Positions 17,159 to 26,578 of a stretch of DNA of 64,000 nt are shown one piece after another (positions within the stretch are counted from its first letter, which is position 1; every line of letters begins with the position of its first letter). This DNA comes from Dasania sp. GY-MA-18 (GTDB taxonomy: Bacteria; Pseudomonadota; Gammaproteobacteria; Pseudomonadales; Dasaniaceae), in the NCBI RefSeq assembly GCF_024734385.1, contig NZ_JANHAP010000002.1, forward strand, positions 124,001-188,000. Direction: 5' to 3'. The position numbers and the translations under genes are program-made. Below the pieces are notes generated by a model. It was not told where the DNA came from. It ran no database searches and saw nothing but the letters and a program-made list of their open reading frames with translations.

Positions 17159-17836
17159 TTACGGCAATGATAAAGTAAAGCAGCCGCCGTTGTCGTGGTT
17201 TGATAGGCTGATGGAACCGGTTTTTTCCTTGCAGCGGTGCAGTTTGGCGATTTCTGCGGCAAAAAATAAGCCCAGGTTGGTGCTGCCGGTATTAAAATCT
17301 AAGCTGCGCTCGTTATTGGATAGCTTGTCAATAATGCTTTGCGGATAGCCCGAGCCATTGTCTTTGATTTGTATAACTATGCCTGCATCGACTTTGTCGC
17401 AATAAATATCTATACGGTCTTGAGTGTATTTTGCACAGTTCACTAAAATATTGCCTACTACGCCTGCGATTAAGTTCTCATCAAAATAGCCACTGAGATT
17501 AGGGTCGCAGTGTATGTTTAGCTTTATATTGTTGATGTCGAACAGTAGTTGCTGACTGGCGGCTTGCTCTTCTAAAAAGTCCTCTAAGTAGACTTCTTGG
17601 TTGTTGATAGAAAGCTGATTGTTATCCAGCCTATATAGACCAAGTAAATGTATTAGTGAGTGGTTAATACGAGAGGCTTCACCGTGTAAAACACTAAACT
17701 GATGGCGCTTTTCAGTATCGCTATCATTAATGTCTATCATGCTTTCCAATGAGTTGAGTAGCATGCCTAATGAATTTTTTATGTCGTGTACCGAAGAGGC
17801 CAGTAACATAGGAAAGTCAATTTTATTATTAGACAC
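17159..17836 (-). CDS. Small soluble sensor histidine kinase
   Basis: 225-residue kinase without a membrane segment or sensor domain. The phosphoacceptor H-box is at the very N-terminus, 'LASSVHDIKNSLGMLL' (His17). The HATPase_c domain shows the N-box 'VVGNILVNCAKYTQ', G1 'IQIKDNGSGYP' and G2 'TGSTNLGLFFAAEI'. It lies 13 bases downstream of the TPR response regulator and is probably cotranscribed. With so little sensory sequence it probably takes its signal through a partner protein, possibly the TPR regulator. Confidence 0.9.
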   Translation of the reverse strand: MSNNKIDFPMLLASSVHDIKNSLGMLLNSLESMIDINDSDTEKRHQFSVLHGEASRINHSLIHLLGLYRLDNNQLSINNQEVYLEDFLEEQAASQQLLFDINNIKLNIHCDPNLSGYFDENLIAGVVGNILVNCAKYTQDRIDIYCDKVDAGIVIQIKDNGSGYPQSIIDKLSNNERSLDFNTGSTNLGLFFAAEIAKLHRCKEKTGSISLSNHDNGGCFTLSLP

Positions 17837-17849
17837 TGGGTTTCCTTGT

Positions 17850-19493
17850 TTAGCTATTTTGCGCCAGTTTTTCTAAGTGGGCATTTACCGCTTGAAAGCG
17901 ATCGTATAACACGTGATCGCTTTCTAAGTGCTCCAGTTTTGAAGCTGCTTCACGGCCACGGCTAATGCCTTTAGGGCTGACGCCATCTACATTCATTTTT
18001 TTCACTAGTGCCAGCATCAGGTTAAGGTTTAGGCCTGCATTATTGGGGTAGTGCATTAGCGCCTGGCTAAATAGTTGTATGGCTTTATTAAACTCTTTGT
18101 TGCCAAAGAGTTTTTTGCCGGTTTGGTTAAGTTCTATGGCTTTGCGCTTGCCGTGCTCGGTAATAGGCTCATCAGACATGGCATCAATTTTCATGCAAAT
18201 GTCGGGGTCGTCAGCATATTTCTTAGCTAGATCAGTCAATAGCTCCATGGATTTTTTGTCGTCGCCTATGGCTTTAAAGGTTTTGGCCATGTCTAGGCTG
18301 AGCTGTACAGATTTGTTTTCCGCTTGTTCTATACGTGCTTGGCTGGCGGCTACTTTTTCCTTGGCTTTTTGCTCGTCACCTGCGTCGGCGTATACACCGG
18401 CTTCTATAATGTCTGACTGTAAATGGATGTTGTCGTGATTTTTATATTTACGGCGTGCGCGGCGTAATATTTCTTGGGCGTCTTTTATCCGTTGTGCGGG
18501 TTTATCTTTGCTGTGTTTAAGTTCAGCTGAGATACAGCGGGCTAAATTAAAATGGTGTTCGGGGGTTTCGTATACTGAATTATTGCCTAGTCGAATAACT
18601 TTTTTGTGGGCGGCTTCGGCGCTGGCCCAATCGTGGTTGGCTTCGGCTAGCTCGGCGATTTTTTCTTGCCTGAGTATGGCGTTAGGGGATATAGCGGCGG
18701 CTTTTTCCAGCAGTAACTGGGCCTGCTCGGCTTCACCTTTACGTACTTTAATATCGGCCATGCAATCATAAATTTCTAAGCATTGGCAGCCGTTATCGAT
18801 GAGTTTGCCAAAAATTTCTTCAGCTTCTTCCAGTTCGTTTAAGGCCATTAGGCTTTTGCCTAGGCCTATGCTAGCCCATTCCACATCACGCTCAGATAAA
18901 ACATTTTTATACAGCTCTTTGGCTTGGCTGTATTTATGTTTTTTGTAAAAACAGCTGCCCATAATGCGGTGGCAGCGGCTTTCATATTTGTCGTGCAGGG
19001 CAATGCGGTTTTTGCATAGCTCTATGGCTAAATCAAAATCCAGCATGTCCATAGCTTTGTATATTTCGTGCAAGGCTTCTTTTTCTAATACCATGCGGCC
19101 CAGGCGTTTTTGCAAAACACTTTGGGTGAAGGGTTTGGTGAGGTAATCGTCGGGCTGGTATTCCAAGGCGCCAAATACCATGCTTTTGGTGGTTTCGGCA
19201 GTAATCATCATATACAGGCTGGTTTGTTTTAATGTGCCTTTGTAGCGCATTTCTTCCAAAATTTGTTGGCCTGATTTGCCATCGCCTAAGTTGTAATCGG
19301 CCAGTATAATGTCGTAGCGATTGTCGTCGCATTTAAGTATGGCTTCATCGCCATTGGATGCAGTGTCTATACTCTCCACGCCAAAGTTAACCAGCATACG
19401 CCTGATAGACCCCCGCATATCCGGGTAATCATCAATGATAAGTGCTGTTTTTTGTTTAAACAGTTTAAAAAGGGCGAGCTGAGGGGAAACCAT
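17850..19493 (-). CDS. Response regulator with C-terminal TPR repeats
   Basis: 547 residues. The N-terminal receiver domain has the acidic pair 'IIDDYPDM' (Asp21-Asp22), phosphoacceptor 'ILADYNLGDGKSG' (Asp66) and 'LTKPFTQ'. The remainder is a helical scaffold of TPR repeats, for example 'AKELYKNVLSERDVEWASIG', 'AEEIFGKLIDNGCQCLEIYD' and 'AIQLFSQALMHYPNNAGLNL'. It has no DNA-binding or enzyme domain, so output is likely by protein-protein contact. It is the first gene of the regulator-kinase-TrmH group. Confidence 0.9.
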   Translation of the reverse strand: MVSPQLALFKLFKQKTALIIDDYPDMRGSIRRMLVNFGVESIDTASNGDEAILKCDDNRYDIILADYNLGDGKSGQQILEEMRYKGTLKQTSLYMMITAETTKSMVFGALEYQPDDYLTKPFTQSVLQKRLGRMVLEKEALHEIYKAMDMLDFDLAIELCKNRIALHDKYESRCHRIMGSCFYKKHKYSQAKELYKNVLSERDVEWASIGLGKSLMALNELEEAEEIFGKLIDNGCQCLEIYDCMADIKVRKGEAEQAQLLLEKAAAISPNAILRQEKIAELAEANHDWASAEAAHKKVIRLGNNSVYETPEHHFNLARCISAELKHSKDKPAQRIKDAQEILRRARRKYKNHDNIHLQSDIIEAGVYADAGDEQKAKEKVAASQARIEQAENKSVQLSLDMAKTFKAIGDDKKSMELLTDLAKKYADDPDICMKIDAMSDEPITEHGKRKAIELNQTGKKLFGNKEFNKAIQLFSQALMHYPNNAGLNLNLMLALVKKMNVDGVSPKGISRGREAASKLEHLESDHVLYDRFQAVNAHLEKLAQNS

Positions 19494-19631
19494 GCTGTTG
19501 TATATGTCTCACTGTGAGATAAATAATATCGTTATTGATCAATATGTTACTTAATTAAGCTGATAGTATAGTTTAGTTTGGGTATTTTACTGTAATTTAT
19601 TATTAGCCGCTGGCTAAGAGCGTGAAATTTG

Positions 19632-20198
19632 ATGAAATTTGAGAACTTATTAGCTACTAGCTGGCGCGATATCGCCTATTGTACGGCCTTGTTAGAGCGC
19701 ATGTACCCCAATTATTGTTTGTTTTCTGAGCTAACCGAAAGCGGTGATGCCAAGGTACTAAGAAATGGCTTGGATACGCTGTGGGCCAGTTGTGCCGGCC
19801 ACGAGCAAACCGTTGATTTTAATAAGCAGCTAGAAAAGTTAGAGCCAGTAATGCCAGATAGCGAAAACTGCGAGTTCTTTGGTGTTAGGCCCGCTGCTGA
19901 TGCCTGTGTGGCTTTGGCCATGTTATTTGATTGCTGTGCGGGCAATCAGCCGCTAGAGACAGAAGCTTTTGAAAAGCTATATTGCTCAACCATTATGGCC
20001 TACTTAGAGTTTGTCCAACCTGAACTCAATGCCGAGCAAGCTCAGCAGCATGAGCTTATGGTCGATGCCGAGGCTTATTTTGCTGAGTTACGGCAGCGCT
20101 TGGCGGAGGATGCGCTACCGCAAAAAGATAGTGTAAAGGCCTTGAAGAGCTTTGCTGGCAGCATTGCGGTGAGCAATATAGGCATAGCAACGCAATAG
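19632..20198 (+). CDS. yjaG: YjaG family protein (DUF416)
   Basis: 188-residue protein of the DUF416/YjaG family. Typical residues are 'WRDIAYCTALLERMYPNYCLFSE' at the start, 'LWASCAGHE' and 'PAADACVALAMLFDCC'. The start is ATG 19632 rather than the TTG one codon before. The function is unknown. It is divergent from the response regulator and eight bases before the glutaredoxin-like gene, so those two are probably one transcript. Confidence 0.9.
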   Translation: MKFENLLATSWRDIAYCTALLERMYPNYCLFSELTESGDAKVLRNGLDTLWASCAGHEQTVDFNKQLEKLEPVMPDSENCEFFGVRPAADACVALAMLFDCCAGNQPLETEAFEKLYCSTIMAYLEFVQPELNAEQAQQHELMVDAEAYFAELRQRLAEDALPQKDSVKALKSFAGSIAVSNIGIATQ

Positions 20199-20206
20199 GT
20201 CGATTT

Positions 20207-20458
20207 ATGCAAAAAACCACTTTACAGCTATACGGCACTTTGGGCTGCCATTTGTGTGAGCAGGCCAAGGCCATGGTAATTGCTGGCTTGCCGGCCGATG
20301 GCTATGTCTTGCAAGAGTTAGATATTAGCGAGTCCGCTGAGCTAATGTCGCTGTATGCGCTGCGTATACCGGTGCTGTACCGGCCTGATTTACAGCTGGA
20401 GCTGGATTGGCCTTTTGATGAGGCCTTATTACAGGCCTTTATGTCCGCAGAGGCTTAG
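20207..20458 (+). CDS. Glutaredoxin-like protein (DUF836)
   Basis: 83-residue thioredoxin-fold protein. It begins 'LQLYGTLGCHLCEQAKAMV' with a CxxC pair (CHLC), followed by 'LDISESAELMSLYALRIPVLY' with the cis-Pro position (RIPV). It belongs to the DUF836/glutaredoxin-like group. Its final 20 bases overlap the 3' end of tatD on the other strand. Redox activity is inferred. Confidence 0.88.
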   Translation: MQKTTLQLYGTLGCHLCEQAKAMVIAGLPADGYVLQELDISESAELMSLYALRIPVLYRPDLQLELDWPFDEALLQAFMSAEA

Positions 20459-21296
20459 CCTCAGCCTTGGCCTGCAAGCCCAAACCAAAAAACAGTCTAC
20501 TCGTGGCTGCGGTTTGTTGTATTACCTCATCAATTTCTCGTTGGCTACAGCGCGCCACAGCTTCCGCTACGTAGTTGAGCGTGCAGGGCTCGTTACGGCC
20601 CTTGCGAGCTAGCTTGGGCTTGGGTTGAGTCTTGGGGCTAAGATAAGGGGCGTCGGTTTCTATCATCAGCCTGTGCGGGGGGATGGCTGCTACACACTCC
20701 CGCAAGGCCTGGCCACGTTGTTCATCGCAGATCCAGCCAGTAACACCTATATGTAAATCTAAATCCAGATAGTTAAAGCATTGCTGCTTATCGCCGGTGA
20801 AGCAGTGTATTACCGCGTTTACCAGCTGGGGGCGGTAGTATTTGAGTATGTCTAGTTGCTTCTCGTGGGCGTCGCGCTCGTGCAAAAATAAGGGTGGCTG
20901 TAGCTCTATAGCCAGGGCTATTTGCTGCTCAAAGGCATGTATTTGTTGCTGGGGGCTGGAAAAATTACGGTTAAAATCTAGCCCCGTTTCACCTATGGCC
21001 CGCACACAGGGCTGGCTGGCCAGTTGTTTGAGTTGTTCATAGTTATGGGCGTCAAACTGGCTGGCGTCATGGGGATGTATACCCGCGGTGCAGTAGAGGT
21101 AATGGGGGTACTGCTGGCATAGGGCGATAGCGGCGGTGGACTCCGCTATGCTGGTGCCAGTGACCACGATATGGCTGATATGGGCCTGCTGCGCCCGGCT
21201 GATCACTTGTGCTAGGTCTTTGGCAAAGCGTGCGTGAGTAAGGTTGGCGCCTATATCTATACTGGCGTGCAGAGTTTGGGCTAAGGGCTGAGTCAT
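20439..21296 (-). CDS. tatD: TatD-family metal-dependent nuclease
   Basis: About 285 residues of the TatD DNase family, close to E. coli TatD itself: 'SIDIGANLTHARFAKDL', 'AGIHPHDASQF', 'AIGETGLDFNRNFS', 'VIHCFTGDKQQC', 'GVTGWICDEQRG' and 'IETDAPYL' provide the metal ligands. As in TatD proper, the first HxH site is replaced by DIGANL. The frame opens at 21341, but the ATG at 21296 (MTQPLAQ) is preferred. It converges with and slightly overlaps the glutaredoxin-like gene. The known role is 3'-5' exonuclease activity in DNA repair. Confidence 0.92.
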   Translation of the reverse strand: MTQPLAQTLHASIDIGANLTHARFAKDLAQVISRAQQAHISHIVVTGTSIAESTAAIALCQQYPHYLYCTAGIHPHDASQFDAHNYEQLKQLASQPCVRAIGETGLDFNRNFSSPQQQIHAFEQQIALAIELQPPLFLHERDAHEKQLDILKYYRPQLVNAVIHCFTGDKQQCFNYLDLDLHIGVTGWICDEQRGQALRECVAAIPPHRLMIETDAPYLSPKTQPKPKLARKGRNEPCTLNYVAEAVARCSQREIDEVIQQTAATSRLFFGLGLQAKAEAKPLRT

Positions 21297-21522
21297 AGCG
21301 GCTGTCGTGTTAGTGGTAAGCTTGCTAGTATATCGCTGCAACTGTTTGAAAGTAATCTTGTTTCGCTTTTAGTGCAGCTGCGGGCTAGGCTGATTATGTA
21401 TAGCCGGTGTAGTAGTGCCCATGGGAGAATTATTTTCCTATCTATAGAATCTTCTATTACACTGCCCATAGCACTAATGGATAACCTTTATTCATACTCC
21501 CTTTGGTAAAGCGGTAAGGTTT

Positions 21523-22464
21523 ATGTCTGATCTTTTAAAAAATGTTGATTCACGTACTAATCTTGTAGGCCGCAACCGCCTAGAGTTGCTAACGTTTAGG
21601 CTTAAAGGTTCGCAGCTTTTTGCTATTAATGTGTTTAAGGTGCAGGAAGTACAAGAAATACAAAAGGTACCCCGTTTTACCTCCTTGCCTAAAAGTAACC
21701 CCGTGGTTGTGGGTGTGACAACGGTACGTGGTCAAACCATCCCGGTGATTGATTTGAGCTTGGCTATAGGGCGTAGTGCTATCCCTTTAGACGGCAATGC
21801 CGCCATGATAGTGACGGAGTACAACCGCACATTGCAGGCTTTTGTGGTGGGATCGGTAGATAGAATTGTTAACTTAAACTGGGAAGAAGTTATGCCGCCG
21901 CCAGCAGCCTCAGGCAGGGACAATTTCTTAACGGCCATTACGCGTGTTGACGGAAAAATTGTAGAAATCATCGATGTGGAGAAAGTATTGGCCACGGTGG
22001 TGAATTTTGATACTCATGTTTCTGAAGAGGTGCTACAACAAGAGGTATTGGAGTTCGCTAAGGGTATGGAAGTGCTGCTAGTCGATGATTCGCGCTTAGC
22101 TATAGAGCAGGCCTCTACCACATTGCGGCAGCTAGGCCTGGAAGTTATTGTTGAAATGGACGGCTTAAAAGCTTTGCGTCGCCTACAGAGTTGGCGTGAC
22201 CAAGGCATAGATGTGACTAAAAAACTTTTAATGGTGATTACTGATGCCGAAATGCCAGAAATGGATGGCTATCGTTTAACTACAGAGATTAAACGTGACC
22301 CAGCATTGAAAGATTTATTTGTGGTATTACATACTTCTTTAAGTGGTAACTTTAATCACGCCATGGTTAAAAAAGTAGGTTGCGATGGCTTCTTATCAAA
22401 ATTTCAACCTGATAAATTAGCCGAAGAAGTACAAGAGCGCGTTAAAATGCTTATGCAGCAGTAG
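21523..22464 (+). CDS. cheV: Chemotaxis coupling protein CheV
   Basis: 313 residues: an N-terminal CheW-like domain ('NRLELLTFRLKGSQLFAINVFKV', then 'VVGVTTVRGQTIPVIDL') and a C-terminal receiver domain ('EVLLVDDSRLA', phosphoacceptor Asp in 'VITDAEMPEMDGYRL', and Lys in 'FLSKFQPD'). CheV links chemoreceptors to CheA and can dampen signalling when phosphorylated. No other chemotaxis gene is nearby. It converges with slt with only one base between stops. Confidence 0.95.
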   Translation: MSDLLKNVDSRTNLVGRNRLELLTFRLKGSQLFAINVFKVQEVQEIQKVPRFTSLPKSNPVVVGVTTVRGQTIPVIDLSLAIGRSAIPLDGNAAMIVTEYNRTLQAFVVGSVDRIVNLNWEEVMPPPAASGRDNFLTAITRVDGKIVEIIDVEKVLATVVNFDTHVSEEVLQQEVLEFAKGMEVLLVDDSRLAIEQASTTLRQLGLEVIVEMDGLKALRRLQSWRDQGIDVTKKLLMVITDAEMPEMDGYRLTTEIKRDPALKDLFVVLHTSLSGNFNHAMVKKVGCDGFLSKFQPDKLAEEVQERVKMLMQQ

Positions 22465-22465
22465 C

Positions 22466-24490
22466 CTATAGTGCAGTGCTGGCTGCATTGCTGGGCAGTG
22501 CAATTTTTTGTTCGTGGCTATCTACTAAACTGCGGCTGTTACCCATAAGGTGGCTGTAGATTAGTGATGAAGCTAAAACATTTTTTATATAGTTGCGAGT
22601 TTCATAATAGGGCAGAGTATCTATCCAAATATCGTAGTCCATTGCTTCTACCTGCTGGTTTAGCCAGCGTTTCACTCTATAAGGCCCGGCGTTAAAGGCG
22701 GCTGTAGCTAAAATTTTATTTCCCTCAAAAGTATCCAGTAGTTGCTGCAGGTAGTGGCTGCCTAATAGAAGATTGGTATCAGCTTGGTATAGATCTTTAC
22801 GTTTAAAGCTTAAGCCCGCCAGCTGTGCCACATCTTTGGCTGTACCCGGCCGCAATTGCATTAGGCCTTTGGCGCCTGCGCTGGAGGTTGCGTCTGCGGC
22901 AAAGGCGCTTTCTTGCCTGGTCACTGCATAAATCCAAGCAGGTTGCACGGCGGTGGCTTTGGCGACAGGCATAATAGTTTGTTGATAAGCCATGGGAAAA
23001 CGCAGTTCTAAGTCATCTTTATAATCAGACTTTGCTGCTGACATTATGGCTTGTTGATGCCAGCCCCATTGGTGAGCCAGTAAGCTGGCGTTGATATGTT
23101 GCTGGGGCGTGAAGTGGCGGGTAGCGTGGTGCCATTCGCGTCTGGCGGCTATGGATTCACCCAATAAATAAAAAACCTTAGCGCGTTGTATAGCGGGCCG
23201 TTGTTGCAAGTCGTGGGTGTCTATATGGCTGGGGGTTCGGTTATGCTCAAAAACGTAGGGCTGGCCCAGTAATTCGGCCGCTAAAAAACCATAATAGTGG
23301 CGCTGTTGGGATAAGGCTTGTAGTTTTTCTAAGCTGTTGTACTGATTGTTTTGTAATTTTATTGCCGCACGTGCCTGCCAGTATTGCCATTGTGGTTGTT
23401 GCTGATGTTCGCTGGGTAATAAGCCTAGCCAGCGTTGCGCCTGCTGCCACTGTTGGTTTTTTATAGCCAGTAATATGCGCCATTCTAATAAAAATACATC
23501 GTCACCATTGGGGTCATTTTTAATTAACCAGCTCAGGGCCTGGCTGTCGCCGCTGGCGATCAGCTGGCGGGCAATAATTTGTTTTAGTTGTTGCTGTTGC
23601 TGGGTATTAAATACAAATTGTTGTTGATAGCTAGGCCAGTGTTTAAGCACCAGCGCTAAATTTTTATCCGCTAAGCGTTCGATGCCGTACAGAGCTATAG
23701 CTTGCTGATAATGTAATTCCAGCTTTGCATTGGCCTGTAATATTGCTAAGTCTTGAGGTTGCCTGTGGATATGGCGTAATTGCTGGACCACCGCTTGTAA
23801 GCCTGGGTTGGCGCGGCGGTGTAAATAATTTACCAAGCTGTGATTATCATGCTTAATCGCCAAGATAATCCGCTGCCACATAAGATCATCTGTTAACAGC
23901 CCCGCCTGTTGCCAGCGTTGCAGCGGTAGGTCACAGGCATCGGGTAAAGAACGGGCGCTTAACCATAGCGGCTGGGTTTGTTGCAGGGCTGTATCTTGCT
24001 TGCCGCTATGATGTAAGGCGCTGAGGTATTGGCAGTGCAGGGCGGTGGAGCTTTGCGTGGGCACATAAAAGGATAAAAAATCCTGCCAGCGCTGTTGTTT
24101 GGCTAAATGGCTTAGCCATTTCTGACGAAATTGCTGGGCTACCACCGAGCCCTGATGGCGATTTAAAAAGCTTAAGGCCTGAGTGCTAGAGAGCTGATGC
24201 ATGCGCTTATAAAGCAGGTGTTTTTCTATATAGGGCGCTAGGGGGAAATCTTTTAGTTGGTACAGGCCTTTTTCAGCCTGTTTGAGCTGGCCTTTGCGTA
24301 TTGCGATTAAGGTGTCTTGGTAAAGTTGGATTTGCGCGGGAGCTAATTCGGCTTTGACGTCTGGGCTGGCTGCTACAGGGCTGGCATAGCTGCCGCTGCT
24401 TAAGCCTAAGAGCAAAGCGCCGCTGGCTAGACTTATCCAGTGTTTGACTTTAATCCTGTTTAGCGACAATAACGCTAGACGCTGAGCCAT
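22466..24490 (-). CDS. slt: Soluble lytic murein transglycosylase
   Basis: 674 residues of the Slt70 type. A signal peptide (ending near 'GLSSGSYASP') is followed by a long alpha-helical superhelix rich in Gln, His and Trp, and a C-terminal SLT domain: 'AVTRQESAFAADATSSAGAKGL' region with the catalytic Glu, 'LMQLRPGTAKDVA' and 'AAFNAGPYRVKRWL'. The frame opens at 24592, but ATG 24490 (MAQRLALL) gives the signal peptide. It cleaves peptidoglycan to anhydro-muropeptides in the periplasm. Confidence 0.93.
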   Translation of the reverse strand: MAQRLALLSLNRIKVKHWISLASGALLLGLSSGSYASPVAASPDVKAELAPAQIQLYQDTLIAIRKGQLKQAEKGLYQLKDFPLAPYIEKHLLYKRMHQLSSTQALSFLNRHQGSVVAQQFRQKWLSHLAKQQRWQDFLSFYVPTQSSTALHCQYLSALHHSGKQDTALQQTQPLWLSARSLPDACDLPLQRWQQAGLLTDDLMWQRIILAIKHDNHSLVNYLHRRANPGLQAVVQQLRHIHRQPQDLAILQANAKLELHYQQAIALYGIERLADKNLALVLKHWPSYQQQFVFNTQQQQQLKQIIARQLIASGDSQALSWLIKNDPNGDDVFLLEWRILLAIKNQQWQQAQRWLGLLPSEHQQQPQWQYWQARAAIKLQNNQYNSLEKLQALSQQRHYYGFLAAELLGQPYVFEHNRTPSHIDTHDLQQRPAIQRAKVFYLLGESIAARREWHHATRHFTPQQHINASLLAHQWGWHQQAIMSAAKSDYKDDLELRFPMAYQQTIMPVAKATAVQPAWIYAVTRQESAFAADATSSAGAKGLMQLRPGTAKDVAQLAGLSFKRKDLYQADTNLLLGSHYLQQLLDTFEGNKILATAAFNAGPYRVKRWLNQQVEAMDYDIWIDTLPYYETRNYIKNVLASSLIYSHLMGNSRSLVDSHEQKIALPSNAASTAL

Positions 24491-24676
24491 AATCGGCAGC
24501 CTAAATCCTGATGTGGGTGAAAAAATGCTGTGCAGTACAGTATGTGCTGCTATTCCAGCCCTGCTCTGTAGTATAATCCAGCCCCCATTCAAGACTAGTT
24601 TTTATTGTTATATACAAGCAACATCTTGTTTTAAGATCAGTTTTTGTGCGTTTAGTCGCACGTTTTAAGGTGGTAT

Positions 24677-26578
24677 ATGCCGTTAATACGGATAGATAAC
24701 TTGGGCCTGTCCTTTGGCCCCCATGTGATACTCGAAGACGCTAATTTACAGTTATACAAAGGCGATAGAGTTTGTTTAATCGGCCGCAATGGAGCGGGTA
24801 AGTCGACATTGATGAAGCTGGTGGCCCAGCAAATACAGCCCGATGCGGGCTCTATTTGGTTTCGCCCCGGTATTAAAATTGCGCGCTTAGAGCAGGAGTT
24901 ACCGCCGGCGGATCACCGCACAGTGCTAGAGTTTGTTAGCGAGGGCTTGGCCGAAACAGCTGCCTTGCTGGAACAGTACGATACCTTGGCCAGCCAGGCC
25001 ATGGATGAAAAAAGCCTGGAGCGCCTAGCCCGCCTACAGCACCAGCTAGAGGCGGTGGATGGCTGGTCGCTACAGCAAAAGGTAGACGAGGTTATCACTC
25101 GCTTAGGACTGCCCAGCGAGCAGCGTATGGATGCTCTATCGGGCGGCTGGCGTCGCCGGGTAGCCTTAGGGCAGGCGCTAGTGACCAACCCCGACATACT
25201 GTTGCTGGACGAGCCTACCAACCACCTGGATATAGAAACCATAGAGTGGCTGGAAAAGCACTTATTAGAATTTAACGGCGCGATACTGTTTATCACCCAC
25301 GATAGATCCTTAGTAAGACGCTTGGCCACCAAGGTGGTAGAGCTAGATAGGGGCAACTTGCAGCTATTCCCCTCCGATTACGATAACTACCTTACTGAAA
25401 AAGAGCATCAGCTAGAGGTAGAAGAGCAGCAAAATGCCTTGTTTGATAAGCGCTTGGCGCAGGAAGAGGTGTGGATAAGGCAGGGCATTAAAGCTAGGCG
25501 CACCCGTAACGAGGGCCGGGTAAGGGCTTTAAAAAGATTGCGCGAAGAACGTTCACAGCGCCGCGAGCGGGTGGGGTCAGCCAATATACAAGTAGAGCAA
25601 TCCAGCCTGTCGGGCAAAATTGTGGCAGAGCTGACGGATGTTAGCTTTGGTTACGGCGACAAAAAACTGTTTGAGCACGTGAGCACCCGCGTGATGCGCG
25701 GTGACAAAATAGGCCTTATAGGTCCTAACGGAGTGGGTAAAACCACCTTGTTAAAAATCATCTTAGGTGAACTAGAAGCCACTAGCGGCAAGGTGCAATT
25801 AGGCACCAAGCAAGATGTGGTTTACTTCGACCAAATGCGCGATCACTTGGAAGATGATAAAACCATCGTCGACACCGTAGGCCAAGGCCGCGACAGCATT
25901 ACCATTAATGGCAAAGATCGCCATATTATGAGCTACCTCAGCGACTTTTTGTTTTCGCCAGAGCGTGCGCGCACTCCTTTAAAAGCGTTGTCAGGGGGCG
26001 AGCGCAATCGGGTGCAGCTGGCTTGTTTGTTTAGCCAACCCGCTAATATTTTGGTGTTGGATGAGCCCACTAACGACCTGGATGTGGAAACGCTGGAATT
26101 ATTAGAGTCCATCTTTATTGATTTTGGCGGCACTATTTTATTGGTCAGCCACGATAGGGAGTTTATGGATAATGTGGTTAGCAGCACCCTGGTCTTCGAA
26201 GGCGACGGCGTGGTGAACGACTATATAGGCGGCTACGAAGATTGGATTAGGCAAACCGGAGGCTTTGCTGCCATACGCGAAAAACGCGCGCAGCAGCAAA
26301 AACGCCTACAAGAAAAACAAGCCGCAGAGCAAAAGGCCGCTGCTGTTAGCGAGAGCAAGCCGAAAAAGCTGAGTTATAAATTACAGCGCGAGTTGGACGA
26401 GTTACCGGAGCTAATAGAAGGCCTGGAAACGCAACAGCAAGAGCTGCAAGCGATAACCGGCTCGGCGGATTTTTACCAGCAAGATAAAACAGAGGTGGCG
26501 GCTAAATTACAACAGCTAGCCGATTTAGATCAGCGCTTGCAGCAGGCCTACCAGCGCTGGGAAGAATTGGCCGATTAA
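24677..26578 (+). CDS. uup: ABC-F ATPase Uup
   Basis: 633 residues with two ABC ATPase domains and no membrane part. Walker A 'GRNGAGKSTLM' and 'GPNGVGKTTLL', signatures 'LSGGWRRRVALG' and 'LSGGERNRVQLA', and Walker B 'LLLDEPTNHLDIE' and 'LVLDEPTNDLDVE' are clear. The linker of ABC-F type is rich in Arg (RRTRNEGRVRALKRLREER). The C-terminal coiled coil starting 'KKLSYKLQRELDELPEL' distinguishes Uup from other ABC-F proteins. It acts on ribosomes and affects transposon excision in E. coli. Its stop overlaps the UspA gene by four bases. Confidence 0.95.
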   Translation: MPLIRIDNLGLSFGPHVILEDANLQLYKGDRVCLIGRNGAGKSTLMKLVAQQIQPDAGSIWFRPGIKIARLEQELPPADHRTVLEFVSEGLAETAALLEQYDTLASQAMDEKSLERLARLQHQLEAVDGWSLQQKVDEVITRLGLPSEQRMDALSGGWRRRVALGQALVTNPDILLLDEPTNHLDIETIEWLEKHLLEFNGAILFITHDRSLVRRLATKVVELDRGNLQLFPSDYDNYLTEKEHQLEVEEQQNALFDKRLAQEEVWIRQGIKARRTRNEGRVRALKRLREERSQRRERVGSANIQVEQSSLSGKIVAELTDVSFGYGDKKLFEHVSTRVMRGDKIGLIGPNGVGKTTLLKIILGELEATSGKVQLGTKQDVVYFDQMRDHLEDDKTIVDTVGQGRDSITINGKDRHIMSYLSDFLFSPERARTPLKALSGGERNRVQLACLFSQPANILVLDEPTNDLDVETLELLESIFIDFGGTILLVSHDREFMDNVVSSTLVFEGDGVVNDYIGGYEDWIRQTGGFAAIREKRAQQQKRLQEKQAAEQKAAAVSESKPKKLSYKLQRELDELPELIEGLETQQQELQAITGSADFYQQDKTEVAAKLQQLADLDQRLQQAYQRWEELAD

